Positions 32,425-40,607 of a DNA stretch of 64,000 bases are shown here, in pieces. The number at the start of each line of letters is the position of its first letter. Position 1 is the first letter of the stretch. Made by a program: the position numbers and the translations under genes. The stretch is taken from contig NZ_JAUSCF010000022.1 of the NCBI RefSeq assembly GCF_030651625.1, positions 372,001 through 436,000 of the forward strand. The letters are read 5' to 3'. Source of the DNA: Hydrogenophaga sp. (lineage in GTDB: Bacteria; Pseudomonadota; Gammaproteobacteria; Burkholderiales; Burkholderiaceae_C). Under the pieces are notes generated by a model. It searched no databases. It was not told where the DNA came from and saw only the letters and a list, made by a program, of their open reading frames with translations.

Positions 32425-33564
32425 ATGCTCCCATTGAACGCGTCCAAGCTATTTTCTCGCGCCCAGGTGGTCACCTGTGCCGCTCCCCTGCGCTTCACCA
32501 TGATTGCGATCACCGCGGCTGCCCTGCTCGGCGGGTGTACCGTGCTTCAGGAAGACAAGATCGACTACAAGAGCGCCCAACGCGGCAGCACACTGGAAAT
32601 CCCCCCCGATCTGACCCAGCTCAATCGGGACAACCGTTTTGCTGTGCCGGGCGCGACGGTGACTGCCAGCGGTTTTGAAGCGGGGCAACCTGCTCAGCCT
32701 GGCGGCAGCACAGCCGCGACCACCGTCGGCGATGTGCGCATCGAGCGCGCAGGCAGCCAACGCTGGCTGGTGGTGGATCGCCCTGCCGATGCGCTCTGGG
32801 AGCCGGTGCGGTCGTTCTGGCAAGAGAGCGGCTTTGTGCTGGAGCTCGATCAGGAAGCGCTCGGCATCATGGAAACCGACTGGGCGGAAAACCGCGCCAA
32901 GCTGCCGCAGGATTTCATCCGGCGCGCGCTGGGACGGGTACTCGACGCGGTCTACTCCACTGCAGAGCGCGACCGTTTCCGCACGCGTCTGGAACGCACA
33001 CCTTCGGGAGGTACGGAAATCTACATCAGCCACCGCGGCATGATCGAGGTCTACACCACGACACAGAAGGAAGAAACCCGCTGGCAACCCCGACCAGCCG
33101 ACGTTGAGCTGGAAACCGAGTTCCTGCGTCGCCTGATGGTTCGACTGGGTGTGAGCGAAGCGCAATCCCAGGCCATTGCAGCCACAGCCCCGTCAGTCGC
33201 TGCTGCGCGCCTGACCACGGTGAACAATGTGCCTGTGATGCAATTTGAAGATGGCTTTGACCGCGGCTGGCGCCGGGTGGGTTTGGCGCTGGACCGTACC
33301 GGTTTTACCGTCGAGGATCGCAATCGCAGTCAGGGGATTTACTTCGTCCGGTATGTCGAACCCAGAGCCGCCTCGGGCCAGCCAGGTCTGATCGGTCGCA
33401 TGTTTGGCGCTTCGAGAAATGAAGCGACGCCAGTGCGTTACCGCGTTGCGGTGGTCAGCACCAATAACATCACTTCTGTGTCGGTGTTGTCTTCCGAGGG
33501 CCAGCCAGACAACTCCGAAAATGCTCAGCGCATCCTCAAGCTTCTGGCAGACGACCTCAAGTAA
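32425..33564 (+). CDS. bamC: Outer membrane protein assembly factor BamC (NlpB-type lipoprotein)
   Basis: 379 residues. The lipobox LLGGC places the lipidated cysteine at residue 38; the leader before it is long, so a start at ATG 32500 (residue 26) is possible. After the cysteine comes an extended region (DKIDYKSA, IPPDLTQL), the segment that in E. coli BamC binds BamD, then two helix-grip domains (about 105-230 and 260-375). It is an accessory subunit of the beta-barrel assembly machine in the outer membrane. The dapA-bamC order supports the name. An intrinsic terminator follows. Confidence 0.88.
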   Translation: MLPLNASKLFSRAQVVTCAAPLRFTMIAITAAALLGGCTVLQEDKIDYKSAQRGSTLEIPPDLTQLNRDNRFAVPGATVTASGFEAGQPAQPGGSTAATTVGDVRIERAGSQRWLVVDRPADALWEPVRSFWQESGFVLELDQEALGIMETDWAENRAKLPQDFIRRALGRVLDAVYSTAERDRFRTRLERTPSGGTEIYISHRGMIEVYTTTQKEETRWQPRPADVELETEFLRRLMVRLGVSEAQSQAIAATAPSVAAARLTTVNNVPVMQFEDGFDRGWRRVGLALDRTGFTVEDRNRSQGIYFVRYVEPRAASGQPGLIGRMFGASRNEATPVRYRVAVVSTNNITSVSVLSSEGQPDNSENAQRILKLLADDLK

Positions 33565-33586
33565 AGCGCTCTCTGCGTCCAGACAA

Positions 33587-33611
33587 ATGCCGCCCTCGGG
33601 CGGCATTTTTC
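33587..33611 (+). terminator. Intrinsic terminator after bamC
   Basis: ATGCCGCCC-TC-GGGCGGCAT, a 9-bp stem followed by a T5 tract (33606-33610), starting 22 nt past the bamC stop. Confidence 0.9.
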
Positions 33612-33772
33612 ATGGGGTTGGTACCGTACCAGTGCACGGCTGCTGGTTTTCATGAAGCAAGCTCCCTTGTGGAAATGGTTTGCCATCGCACCCATTAACG
33701 CAACAACGAAGAAGATGAAAAACGACGGAAAGGGATGCAGCGAACCTTCGCTCCAATACGCAGCACAGCGAG

Positions 33773-34294
33773 TTACAAGCCCAGCGTGCTCGCCGGAAAA
33801 GAAGGTGCCGCCTTGTGCCACTCTGCTTCGAGACGCTCTCCCAAGGCGACGCGCCGTGCCGGCTCGAACGTGGCCACCACCACGTTGTGTTTCAAGTCCA
33901 GCCGCTCCATGGTCCATTCCGGGGTCCAGATGGCGCTCATCACTTCGCCTCCTGAGCTTCTGCCTGTGGCACGAGCCTCCACCAGGTGCGACCAGGCCAC
34001 GCGCCACTGGACGAACCGGGGGTGCTTTTGGCGAAGCGGGGCAAAGTCTTGCGCGAGCAGATGCAGGGACCGCCCGCTGGCGGACCATGCCTGGATCGAA
34101 TCAATCACTGATCGCTCACCAAGTGGCCAATCGGAAAAATCCTGATCGCACCACACCATCTTCACCCATCCGCGACTGGCCGCGGTGGCGATGGCCTGTC
34201 GCACCAGGTCGATGAATGCATTGCGCCCCAGCAAGCGCCCTTCCGGCAGGGAGATGGGGTTCGGAGACGGGTCAGCAGTGGTTTCCATGGACAA
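33773..34294 (-). CDS. Conserved-looking hypothetical protein
   Basis: 173 residues from a TTG start, or 171 from the ATG two codons later, which gives METTADPSPN. It is soluble, rich in Trp (WVKMVW, WPLGE, WSASG, WRVAWSH) and predicted mixed alpha/beta. The layout GRNAFIDLVRQAI...WVKMVWCDQDFSDWPLG suggests a small globular domain but matches no family I can name. It is transcribed leftward, in the same direction as the JmjC-type gene upstream and separated from it by about 55 bp, so it may share its transcript. Codon use looks like its neighbours. Confidence 0.6.
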   Translation of the reverse strand: MSMETTADPSPNPISLPEGRLLGRNAFIDLVRQAIATAASRGWVKMVWCDQDFSDWPLGERSVIDSIQAWSASGRSLHLLAQDFAPLRQKHPRFVQWRVAWSHLVEARATGRSSGGEVMSAIWTPEWTMERLDLKHNVVVATFEPARRVALGERLEAEWHKAAPSFPASTLGL

Positions 34295-34349
34295 ACCTCA
34301 TATTCATAAGAGCTGATCTCACCAGCCCTGATCTGCGCAAGGGACTGAA

Positions 34350-35504
34350 TCAGCCTGGTTCATTCAGCTTTAGCCAGCCTGCCTCAAACCAGTCCTGAAG
34401 CAAGGCCAGCGCAGCTCCGCTCGCCTTGCCCACATCACGGGCGACCAGACACCGCTGATTGGCCAAACGGCGCATGAGGCGTGCATCTGCACCTCCTGCC
34501 AGAAACCCCTCACCATTGATGAACACATGACGATCGTCGTACATCATGCGGGTACGACGGTCCAGGCGCAAGGCCCCGATTGACCAAACTCCTTCTGGCT
34601 GATCAAACCAGACGCGCGGCTTGGGCTCCGTCATGACTTCACCCAACGCACACGCGAGTGTCTGGCGTTGCGCCAGCAAGCGTTGCAGGCCATCAGCGGC
34701 AAATGCCTCCAGTGCCGGCGGCAAAGCCGCAGGTGTGGAAGTGGCAGGCTGACTCCGATCGGCATAGAGTGTGGCGTCTTCAAACTCATCAGCCATGCGC
34801 TGCAGAAGCTCTCCCGCGAGACCGCCGCGTTGTGGGGCCCTGAACCCGATCGAATAGGTCATGCAGTCCCCGCCCTCAGCCACACCGTCATGGGCCCAAC
34901 GAGGTGGCAGGTAGAGCATGTCACCCGGGTTCAACAGGTGTTCTTCCTCGGCCTCGAACCGACTCAGTATTTTCAATGGCACACCCGGCGCCAGCGAAAG
35001 GTCCTTTTGTCGACCGATGCGCCAGCGGCGCTGCCCGCTGACCTGCAGCAGGAACACGTCGTAGCTGTCAAAGTGAGGTCCAACGCCTCCCCCATCACTG
35101 GCCCAGGAGATCATCAAGTCGTCCAGGCGCGCGTCGGGCACAAAACGGAACCGCTGGAGCAGGTCGTGGGCTGCGTCCAGGTGGGTGTCAACGCCCTGGA
35201 CCAGCAGCGTCCAGCCCTTTCTCTTCAGTGGCGGCAATGCCCGTGTTGAAAAGGGACCGTGTCTGAGCGTCCAGCCTGGCTCTTTGTGTTCAATCAGTCG
35301 CGACTCCACGGCGTCGTCCGCAGCCATCGAAAACAACGCCTTGCGACTCAGCAAGGGGACAAAGTCGGGCAGCGCGTTGCGAATCAGCAGCGGTTTCTTC
35401 TGCCAATGGCGTTGCATGAAACGGGCTGGAGAAAGCCCGCCCAGCAAGGCGACTGGCTCGTGAGGCAATGGGATGGATGGGCTGGTGGCTCGGGCGGGTG
35501 TCAT
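34350..35504 (-). CDS. JmjC/cupin ribosomal oxygenase (RoxA/YcfD-like)
   Basis: 384 residues, matching YcfD (RoxA), the 2-oxoglutarate/Fe(II) enzyme that hydroxylates an arginine of ribosomal protein L16. The iron triad is visible: HFD (H144, D146) in GPHFDSYDVF and the distal histidine H205 in PPRWAHDGVA. A dimerisation segment and a winged-helix-like C-terminal domain (about 270-384) follow. It is divergent from the FKBP gene with only 14 bp between start codons. Family assignment is firm; the L16 target is taken from E. coli. Confidence 0.85.
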   Translation of the reverse strand: MTPARATSPSIPLPHEPVALLGGLSPARFMQRHWQKKPLLIRNALPDFVPLLSRKALFSMAADDAVESRLIEHKEPGWTLRHGPFSTRALPPLKRKGWTLLVQGVDTHLDAAHDLLQRFRFVPDARLDDLMISWASDGGGVGPHFDSYDVFLLQVSGQRRWRIGRQKDLSLAPGVPLKILSRFEAEEEHLLNPGDMLYLPPRWAHDGVAEGGDCMTYSIGFRAPQRGGLAGELLQRMADEFEDATLYADRSQPATSTPAALPPALEAFAADGLQRLLAQRQTLACALGEVMTEPKPRVWFDQPEGVWSIGALRLDRRTRMMYDDRHVFINGEGFLAGGADARLMRRLANQRCLVARDVGKASGAALALLQDWFEAGWLKLNEPG

Positions 35505-35518
35505 GGGACAATTGTCGG

Positions 35519-36070
35519 ATGAAAATTTCTGAACAATGCGTGGTCGCGTTGACCTGGACGCTCAAGGACACATTGGGTGAAGAACTCGACACGCTCGACG
35601 ATCCGGTCGAGTTCCTGGTGGGCGGAACCGACCTGCTCGACAAGATTGAAAACGCGTTGCGAGGCCACGTCGCTGGCGACACGATCGATCTGCATCTGGA
35701 ACCTCAGAACGCATTCGGCGACTATGACGACCGACTGCTGTTTCTGGAGCCCCGCCACCTGTTTCCTGAACAGATCGAAGAAGGCATGGGGTTCGAAGGT
35801 CTGCCGGAAGGCGGCAATCCTGCAGCGCCGAAGGATCGACTGTACTTCGTGAGCGACATCTACCCCGATCACGTGGTGCTCGATGGCAACCACCCTCTGG
35901 CCGGCATTGCCTTGCGTATCAAGATGAAAGTGCATGCTGTTCGCGAGGCCACTTTGAACGAAATCGGCCTCGGAACCCTGGGCACGGGCTTCTTCCGCAT
36001 GCAGGTCGATTCCAGCAACCCGGCGGTGGGAGACGAAGACACTCCACCAGGATCCCACACGCTTCATTGA
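35519..36070 (+). CDS. FKBP-type peptidyl-prolyl isomerase, SlyD-like
   Basis: 183 residues from ATG 35519 (MKISEQCVVALTW). The FKBP core carries the SlyD-type insert-in-flap: PVEFLVGGTDLL, then the IF loop, then HPLAGIALRIKMKVHAVREA. It catalyses prolyl isomerisation and acts as a chaperone in the cytoplasm. Unlike E. coli SlyD it lacks a long His/Cys-rich metal-binding tail; the tail here is short (NPAVGDEDTPPGSHTLH). An upstream in-frame ATG at 35468 lies within the divergent gene and is rejected. It converges with dut. Confidence 0.87.
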   Translation: MKISEQCVVALTWTLKDTLGEELDTLDDPVEFLVGGTDLLDKIENALRGHVAGDTIDLHLEPQNAFGDYDDRLLFLEPRHLFPEQIEEGMGFEGLPEGGNPAAPKDRLYFVSDIYPDHVVLDGNHPLAGIALRIKMKVHAVREATLNEIGLGTLGTGFFRMQVDSSNPAVGDEDTPPGSHTLH

Positions 36071-36174
36071 AGCCAGTCACAACGCTGCCGCACCGCCGAC
36101 CACGACGCCAGCCAGTTGTCTGGGACGAAGCCCATGGCAGGCCACGAGGCTCATCGCCCTGCGAGGTCGGCTTT

Positions 36175-36624
36175 CTATCCCCGTCCTGTTGAACCGTAGC
36201 CCCCAGAGCCGCGCAAGCTGGCTTCTGCAAAGTCCTCAACCAAACGAAAGTTCGGTTGCACCACAGGCACGATCACCATTTGTGCAATGCGCTCCATGGG
36301 TTCGATCGTGAAAGGCACATCGCTGCGATTCCACGCGCTGACCATGAGTTGGCCCTGGTAATCGCTGTCGATGAGACCCACCAGATTGCCCAGCACGATA
36401 CCGTGCTTGTGACCCAACCCCGATCGCGGCAGGATCATGGCCGCGAAACCCGGATCGGCCAGATGAATGGCCAATCCGGTGGGGATGAGTTGCCAGGCGT
36501 TGGGGGCCAGCGTCAGTGGCTCATCCAGGCAAGCCCTGAGATCAAGCCCCGCGCTACCCGGCGTGGCGTAGCTGGGCAGTTGATCCGACATGCGCGGATC
36601 CATCACTTTGACATCGACTTGCAT
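36175..36624 (-). CDS. dut: Deoxyuridine 5'-triphosphate nucleotidohydrolase (dUTPase)
   Basis: 149 residues, a typical trimeric dUTPase. The five conserved motifs are in order: [27 protein letters not shown] (with the catalytic Asp), the RIAQMVIVP segment, and the flexible C-terminal [11 protein letters not shown] that caps the active site. It converts dUTP to dUMP, keeping uracil out of DNA. It is followed leftward by about 100 bp without a gene; a TRAP permease gene ends 48 bp upstream on the same strand. Confidence 0.96.
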   Translation of the reverse strand: MQVDVKVMDPRMSDQLPSYATPGSAGLDLRACLDEPLTLAPNAWQLIPTGLAIHLADPGFAAMILPRSGLGHKHGIVLGNLVGLIDSDYQGQLMVSAWNRSDVPFTIEPMERIAQMVIVPVVQPNFRLVEDFAEASLRGSGGYGSTGRG

Positions 36625-36672
36625 GTTGGAAACGACTTGCTTGTTGGGCGGGATCGGATGACTGTATTCAGC

Positions 36673-38436
36673 CTACTTGAGTGCGTCTTCCAACGCCTTG
36701 GCCGGATCGACCTCCTCGGCATCCCGCCTCGGGCCAAATCCCTCCATGCTCGGAGGCTTGTCGTTGTCGTCGCCAAACGGATCATCCAGCCCTGGCATGT
36801 TGAGCAGCATGTCACGCACCGACGACTCGTCGACCACGATCGGCTTGCTGAGACTGCCCGTCACCAGGGTGGGGTTGAAGAGAATGACAGCCACCATGAT
36901 GATCTGCAGCGCAATGAATGCAATCGAGCCCTGGTAGATCTGGCCCGTGGTCACCGCCTTGATGCGCTTGCCGGTCACCACATCATCGTAGTCGTTGCGG
37001 GCGGCCACGCTGCGCAAATAGAACAGCGCAAAGCCGAACGGAGGCGTCAGGAAAGAAGTCTGCAGGTTCATGGCGATCAACACCCCGAACCAGATCAGGT
37101 TCACGTCGAGCTTTTGTGCCACCGGCACCAGCAGCGGAATCACGATGAAGGCGATTTCAAAGAAGTCGATGAAGAAGCCCAGCACGAACACCAGCAGGTT
37201 CACGAACAGCAGGAAGCCCAACTGTCCACCGGGCAACTTGTCGAAAAGATGCTCGACCCAGATGTGTCCATCGGCTGCGTTGAACGTGAAACTGAAAACG
37301 GTGGATCCGATCAGGATGAACATCACGAAGATGGCCAGCTTGGTCGAATTTTCCAGGGCCTGCTGCAGCAGCTTGAAACTCAGTGTGCGGCGCACGCCTG
37401 CCATCACGATGGCGCCAATGGCCCCCATGGCACCGCCCTCGGTGGGCGTGGCAATGCCCAGAAAGATGGTGCCGAGCACCAGGAAAATGAGCACCAGAGG
37501 CGGAATCAGCACAAAGGTGACGCGCTCGGTCAGACGGGACAGCAGCCCGATCCGGAACACCTTGTTCACCACAGCCAGCCCGAACGCCACGAAGGTGCCG
37601 ATGGTGAACGAGAGAATGAACGTCTCGTCGCTTGGCGCCGGACTCGAACGCCCCATCCACGGATTCAGGACGGATTCGTGAATCTGCGCCCAGAACAAGG
37701 CCGCTCCCACCGAAATCGCCATCAGTATCAGCAGCGAGCGATGGCCGCTGCTTCCATTCGGCTGGTTGTAAATGCGCGCTTCGGGCGGAAGGGCTGGCAC
37801 CCATTTGGGGCGCACGATCGCGACCGCCACAATGAACAGCAGGTACAGGCTCACCAGCATCAGGCCAGGGATCAGGGCGCCGGAATACATGTCGCCAACC
37901 GACCGGCCCAGCTGGTCTGCAAGAACAATCAGCACCAGCGAAGGCGGCAGGGCTTGCGCCAGCGTACCGGAAGCGGTGATCGTGCCCGTGGCGATGGCGC
38001 GGTTGTAGCCATAGCGCAGCATGATGGGCATGGCGATCAGGCCCATGGAGATCACGGAGGCAGCCACCACGCCAGTGGTCGCAGCCAGCAACGCACCTAC
38101 GAGGACCACAGCAATGCCCACCCCGCCACGCAGGGGGCCAAAGACCTGCCCCACGGTCTCCAGTAAGTCTTCAGCCATCCGGCTGCGCTCCAGGATGATG
38201 CCCATCAGCGTGAAGAAGGGAATGGCGAGCAGCGTGTCGTTCTGCATGATGCCGAACACGCGCAGCGGCAGCGCCTGAAACAGGTTGGCTGGAAACAGAC
38301 CGATCTCCATGCCGATCAGGCCGAAGAAAAGGCCCGTGGCTGCGAGCGAAAACGCGACCGGAAACCCGGCCAGCAAAAAGACGATCAAGCCCCCAAACAT
38401 CAGGGGCACAAAGTTGTTCGAAAGTATTTCGCTCAT
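36673..38436 (-). CDS. TRAP transporter large permease, extended form
   Basis: 587 residues, about 150 more than the DctM proteins elsewhere in this window. DctM signature segments include TTGVVAASVISMGLIAMP, LPPSLVLIVLADQLG, ATPTEGGAMGAIGAI and LTPPFGFALFYLRS. The extra length is a hydrophilic insert around residues 215-250, extra helices in the middle and a 60-residue acidic C-terminal tail (DDPFGDDNDKPP). This longer form is typical of the mannitol/haloaromatic/alpha-keto-acid TRAP branch. Its start overlaps the DctQ stop (ATGA). Confidence 0.9.
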   Translation of the reverse strand: MSEILSNNFVPLMFGGLIVFLLAGFPVAFSLAATGLFFGLIGMEIGLFPANLFQALPLRVFGIMQNDTLLAIPFFTLMGIILERSRMAEDLLETVGQVFGPLRGGVGIAVVLVGALLAATTGVVAASVISMGLIAMPIMLRYGYNRAIATGTITASGTLAQALPPSLVLIVLADQLGRSVGDMYSGALIPGLMLVSLYLLFIVAVAIVRPKWVPALPPEARIYNQPNGSSGHRSLLILMAISVGAALFWAQIHESVLNPWMGRSSPAPSDETFILSFTIGTFVAFGLAVVNKVFRIGLLSRLTERVTFVLIPPLVLIFLVLGTIFLGIATPTEGGAMGAIGAIVMAGVRRTLSFKLLQQALENSTKLAIFVMFILIGSTVFSFTFNAADGHIWVEHLFDKLPGGQLGFLLFVNLLVFVLGFFIDFFEIAFIVIPLLVPVAQKLDVNLIWFGVLIAMNLQTSFLTPPFGFALFYLRSVAARNDYDDVVTGKRIKAVTTGQIYQGSIAFIALQIIMVAVILFNPTLVTGSLSKPIVVDESSVRDMLLNMPGLDDPFGDDNDKPPSMEGFGPRRDAEEVDPAKALEDALK

Positions 38437-39035
38437 GACTGGGCTCCGGCCTTGCGGGCCTTTTCCTGGGCTTCAATTTCCTTGGCCAGCAACTCGGTCT
38501 CACTCGGGCCGCTGTGGTCGAGCACGTCTGGACCATGTCCGGTGAGAAAGGCAATGCGTTTGATGAGTTCGGATATGCCCTGCACGAACAGGAGCGCGAA
38601 GCCCAGCGGGATCATCCCGTAGACAGGCCAGCGGATGAGACCACCCGAGTTGGAGGACATTTCGCCCGATATCCAGGCGCGCTCGAACAACGGCCAGCCC
38701 AGGGTGACCATGAAATAGCACAGGGGCAAAAGGAACACGATGATGCCTGCCACATCGATCCAGTTGCGCGTGCGGGGACTCAGCCGGCTGGAGATGAAGT
38801 CGATTCGCACATGCGCATTGCGAAGGAACGCGTAGCCCCCACCCAGCATGAAGACAGCAGCGAACAGGTACCACTGGATTTCCAGCCACGCGTTCGAACT
38901 GATGCTGAACGACTTTCTGATGACCGCGTTGCCGGCACTGATCAGGGTCGCGGCAAGAATGAGCCACATGACCACTTTTCCGATCAGGCTGCTGATACCG
39001 TCTATGAAGCGAGAGAGTTTGAGCAGTAGAGACAT
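38433..39035 (-). CDS. TRAP transporter small permease
   Basis: 200 residues from ATG 39035 (MSLLLKLSRFIDGISSLIGK); a start six codons upstream is possible. Four membrane segments with the branch signature NAWLEIQWYLFAAVFMLGGG and the AHVRIDFI motif shared by small subunits of this TRAP type. A charged C-terminal tail (about residues 165-200). It is coupled by a 4-bp overlap to the large permease. It is separated from the receptor gene by about 175 bp containing an intrinsic terminator-like hairpin. Confidence 0.9.
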   Translation of the reverse strand: MSLLLKLSRFIDGISSLIGKVVMWLILAATLISAGNAVIRKSFSISSNAWLEIQWYLFAAVFMLGGGYAFLRNAHVRIDFISSRLSPRTRNWIDVAGIIVFLLPLCYFMVTLGWPLFERAWISGEMSSNSGGLIRWPVYGMIPLGFALLFVQGISELIKRIAFLTGHGPDVLDHSGPSETELLAKEIEAQEKARKAGAQS

Positions 39036-39164
39036 GGGATGTACCCGCAACAAGGGGCTGGACAGAAAACGGACCCAGTCTAGTGGGAGTCTGGCCCGAC
39101 ACCTGATGGCCAGCTGACTGTGAGGGTGCTGGGCATCAGATGAAAACTCATGTGGAACGTAGCG

Positions 39165-39191
39165 AAAAACCCCGCCGGAGCGGGGTTTTTT
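39165..39191. terminator. Intrinsic terminator-like hairpin after TRAP receptor gene
   Basis: AAAAACCCCGC-CGGA-GCGGGGTTTTT, an 11-bp stem with A-rich and T-rich flanks, so it can work in both directions. It lies 19 nt past the receptor stop, upstream of the cognate permease genes. That suggests partial termination giving a high receptor to permease ratio. Confidence 0.85.
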
Positions 39192-39209
39192 TCCGCAAGG
39201 CCGGGGGCC

Positions 39210-40289
39210 TTACAGTGTGGCAGCCTGCATGTAGCGGTCGAACTGAGCTTCCGTGAACCGGAACCAAAGGTTCTGGTCTTTACGGAAGTTTGAGTAATCA
39301 GCGTAGATTTTCTTCCATGCCGGGTTCGTGTCGCTGAGCTCCGTGTAGAGCGACATGGACTGCTTGAAGGCCTCGTCCATCACGGGACGCGGGAATGGCA
39401 GCACCTTGACGCCACCAGCCACCAGACGCTTCAAAGCGGCCGGGTTGCGGTTGTCGTACATGGCCTGCATGGTGGTGTGCGCATGCGAGGCAGCGCATTC
39501 CACGATGGCCTTGTTCTCTGCCGACAGCCCGTTGTAGGCGGCCTTGTTGACGTAGAAGTCGAGCTGTGCGCCACCTTCCCACCAGCCTGGGTAGTAATAG
39601 TTCTTGGCAACCTTCTGGAAGCCGAGCTTTTCATCGTCGTAAGGACCGACCCACTCGACCGCGTCGATGGTGCCGCGCTCCAGCGCCTGGTAAATTTCGC
39701 CGCCCGGGATGTTCTGCGGCACACCGCCCATGCGGGTGATGACCTTGCCGGCAAACCCGCCCACGCGGAACTTCAAGCCCTTCATATCGTCGAGGCTCTT
39801 GATCTCGTTGCGATACCAGCCACCCATCTGGGCACCGGTGTTGCCGCCTGGGAAGTTCACGATGTTGTACTTGTCGTAGAACTCGCGGAACAGCTTCAAG
39901 CCGTTGCCGTCGTAGAACCAGGAGGTGAGTTGGCGGCTGTTCAAACCGAATGGAATGGCCGTACCCATGGCAAAGGTGTCGTCCTTGCCAAAGAAGTAGT
40001 AGGGAGCGGTGTGGGCCACTTGCACGGTGCCTTCCTGGACACCATCGACCACACCGAAAGCCGGCATCAATTCGCCGCCAGCGTGCACAGAGATCTCGAA
40101 TTTGCCGCCGGACATTTCGCCGACCTTCTTGGCAAACACCTCTGCTGCGCCGTAAATGGTGTCCAGCGCCTTGGGAAAGCTGGAAGCAAGACGCCAGCGG
40201 ATGGCGGCCTGGGCGTGAACCGCTGGTGCGACTCCTGCCGTGAGCACACCGGCGATGCCCGCGTGCTTGATGAGTGAACGACGATCCAT
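39210..40289 (-). CDS. TRAP substrate-binding protein, alpha-keto-acid type (TakP-like)
   Basis: 359 residues. The N-terminus MDRRSLIKHAGIAGVL has a twin-arginine-like DRRSLI signal with cleavage after AVHA. The subfamily is identified by MKGLKFRVGGFAGKV, IPGGEIYQALERGTIDA, EWVGPYDDEKLGF and YYYPGWWEGG, hallmarks of the TakP/lactate-binding TRAP receptors. Known members bind 2-oxo acids or lactate with a metal ion. It is unlike the three DctP receptors at 9.5-16.4 kb. First gene of a leftward operon with the permease genes at 39035 and 38436. Confidence 0.88.
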   Translation of the reverse strand: MDRRSLIKHAGIAGVLTAGVAPAVHAQAAIRWRLASSFPKALDTIYGAAEVFAKKVGEMSGGKFEISVHAGGELMPAFGVVDGVQEGTVQVAHTAPYYFFGKDDTFAMGTAIPFGLNSRQLTSWFYDGNGLKLFREFYDKYNIVNFPGGNTGAQMGGWYRNEIKSLDDMKGLKFRVGGFAGKVITRMGGVPQNIPGGEIYQALERGTIDAVEWVGPYDDEKLGFQKVAKNYYYPGWWEGGAQLDFYVNKAAYNGLSAENKAIVECAASHAHTTMQAMYDNRNPAALKRLVAGGVKVLPFPRPVMDEAFKQSMSLYTELSDTNPAWKKIYADYSNFRKDQNLWFRFTEAQFDRYMQAATL

Positions 40290-40607
40290 ATCGATTGACT
40301 CCGTGGTTGGTATGGGAAAACCCGACCCGGTGATCCAGGCAGGTGACTTTATGGGTCAAGCAGAATTGTAGGAACGGGGTCACCGTGATCGCTGGGGGTT
40401 TTCCCTCGAAAGCAGCGGTTTGACTGCGGGTATTCAGCCTCTTGCAAGGTTCGATGCAAAGCCAGGCCGTGTCTCACGGCCACGTGCTGTCAGAAGTCCG
40501 GAAATTGCACTCTTGCGGTGCAGGCAAAAAACTGAACAGTCGACGACCTACCCGCCTGACCCATCAAGCGCGGCGGCAGTGCGTGGAATGTCAGCCGCCC
40601 TGATCCC
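40290..40607. other. Intergenic region between dxs 3' end and TRAP receptor 5' end
   Basis: 318 bp without a supported gene. It contains a perfect 7-bp hairpin GGCCGTG-TCT-CACGGCC (about 40466-40482) with no T-tract, lying downstream of dxs, and must hold the promoter of the TRAP operon. No convincing -35/-10 pair is visible. Confidence 0.4.

Noticed and set aside
36256-38166. A 636-codon + frame opposite dut and the TRAP permease
   Set aside because: Composition (runs of His, Gln, Arg) is typical of the complement of membrane-protein codons; it overlaps two well-supported genes.
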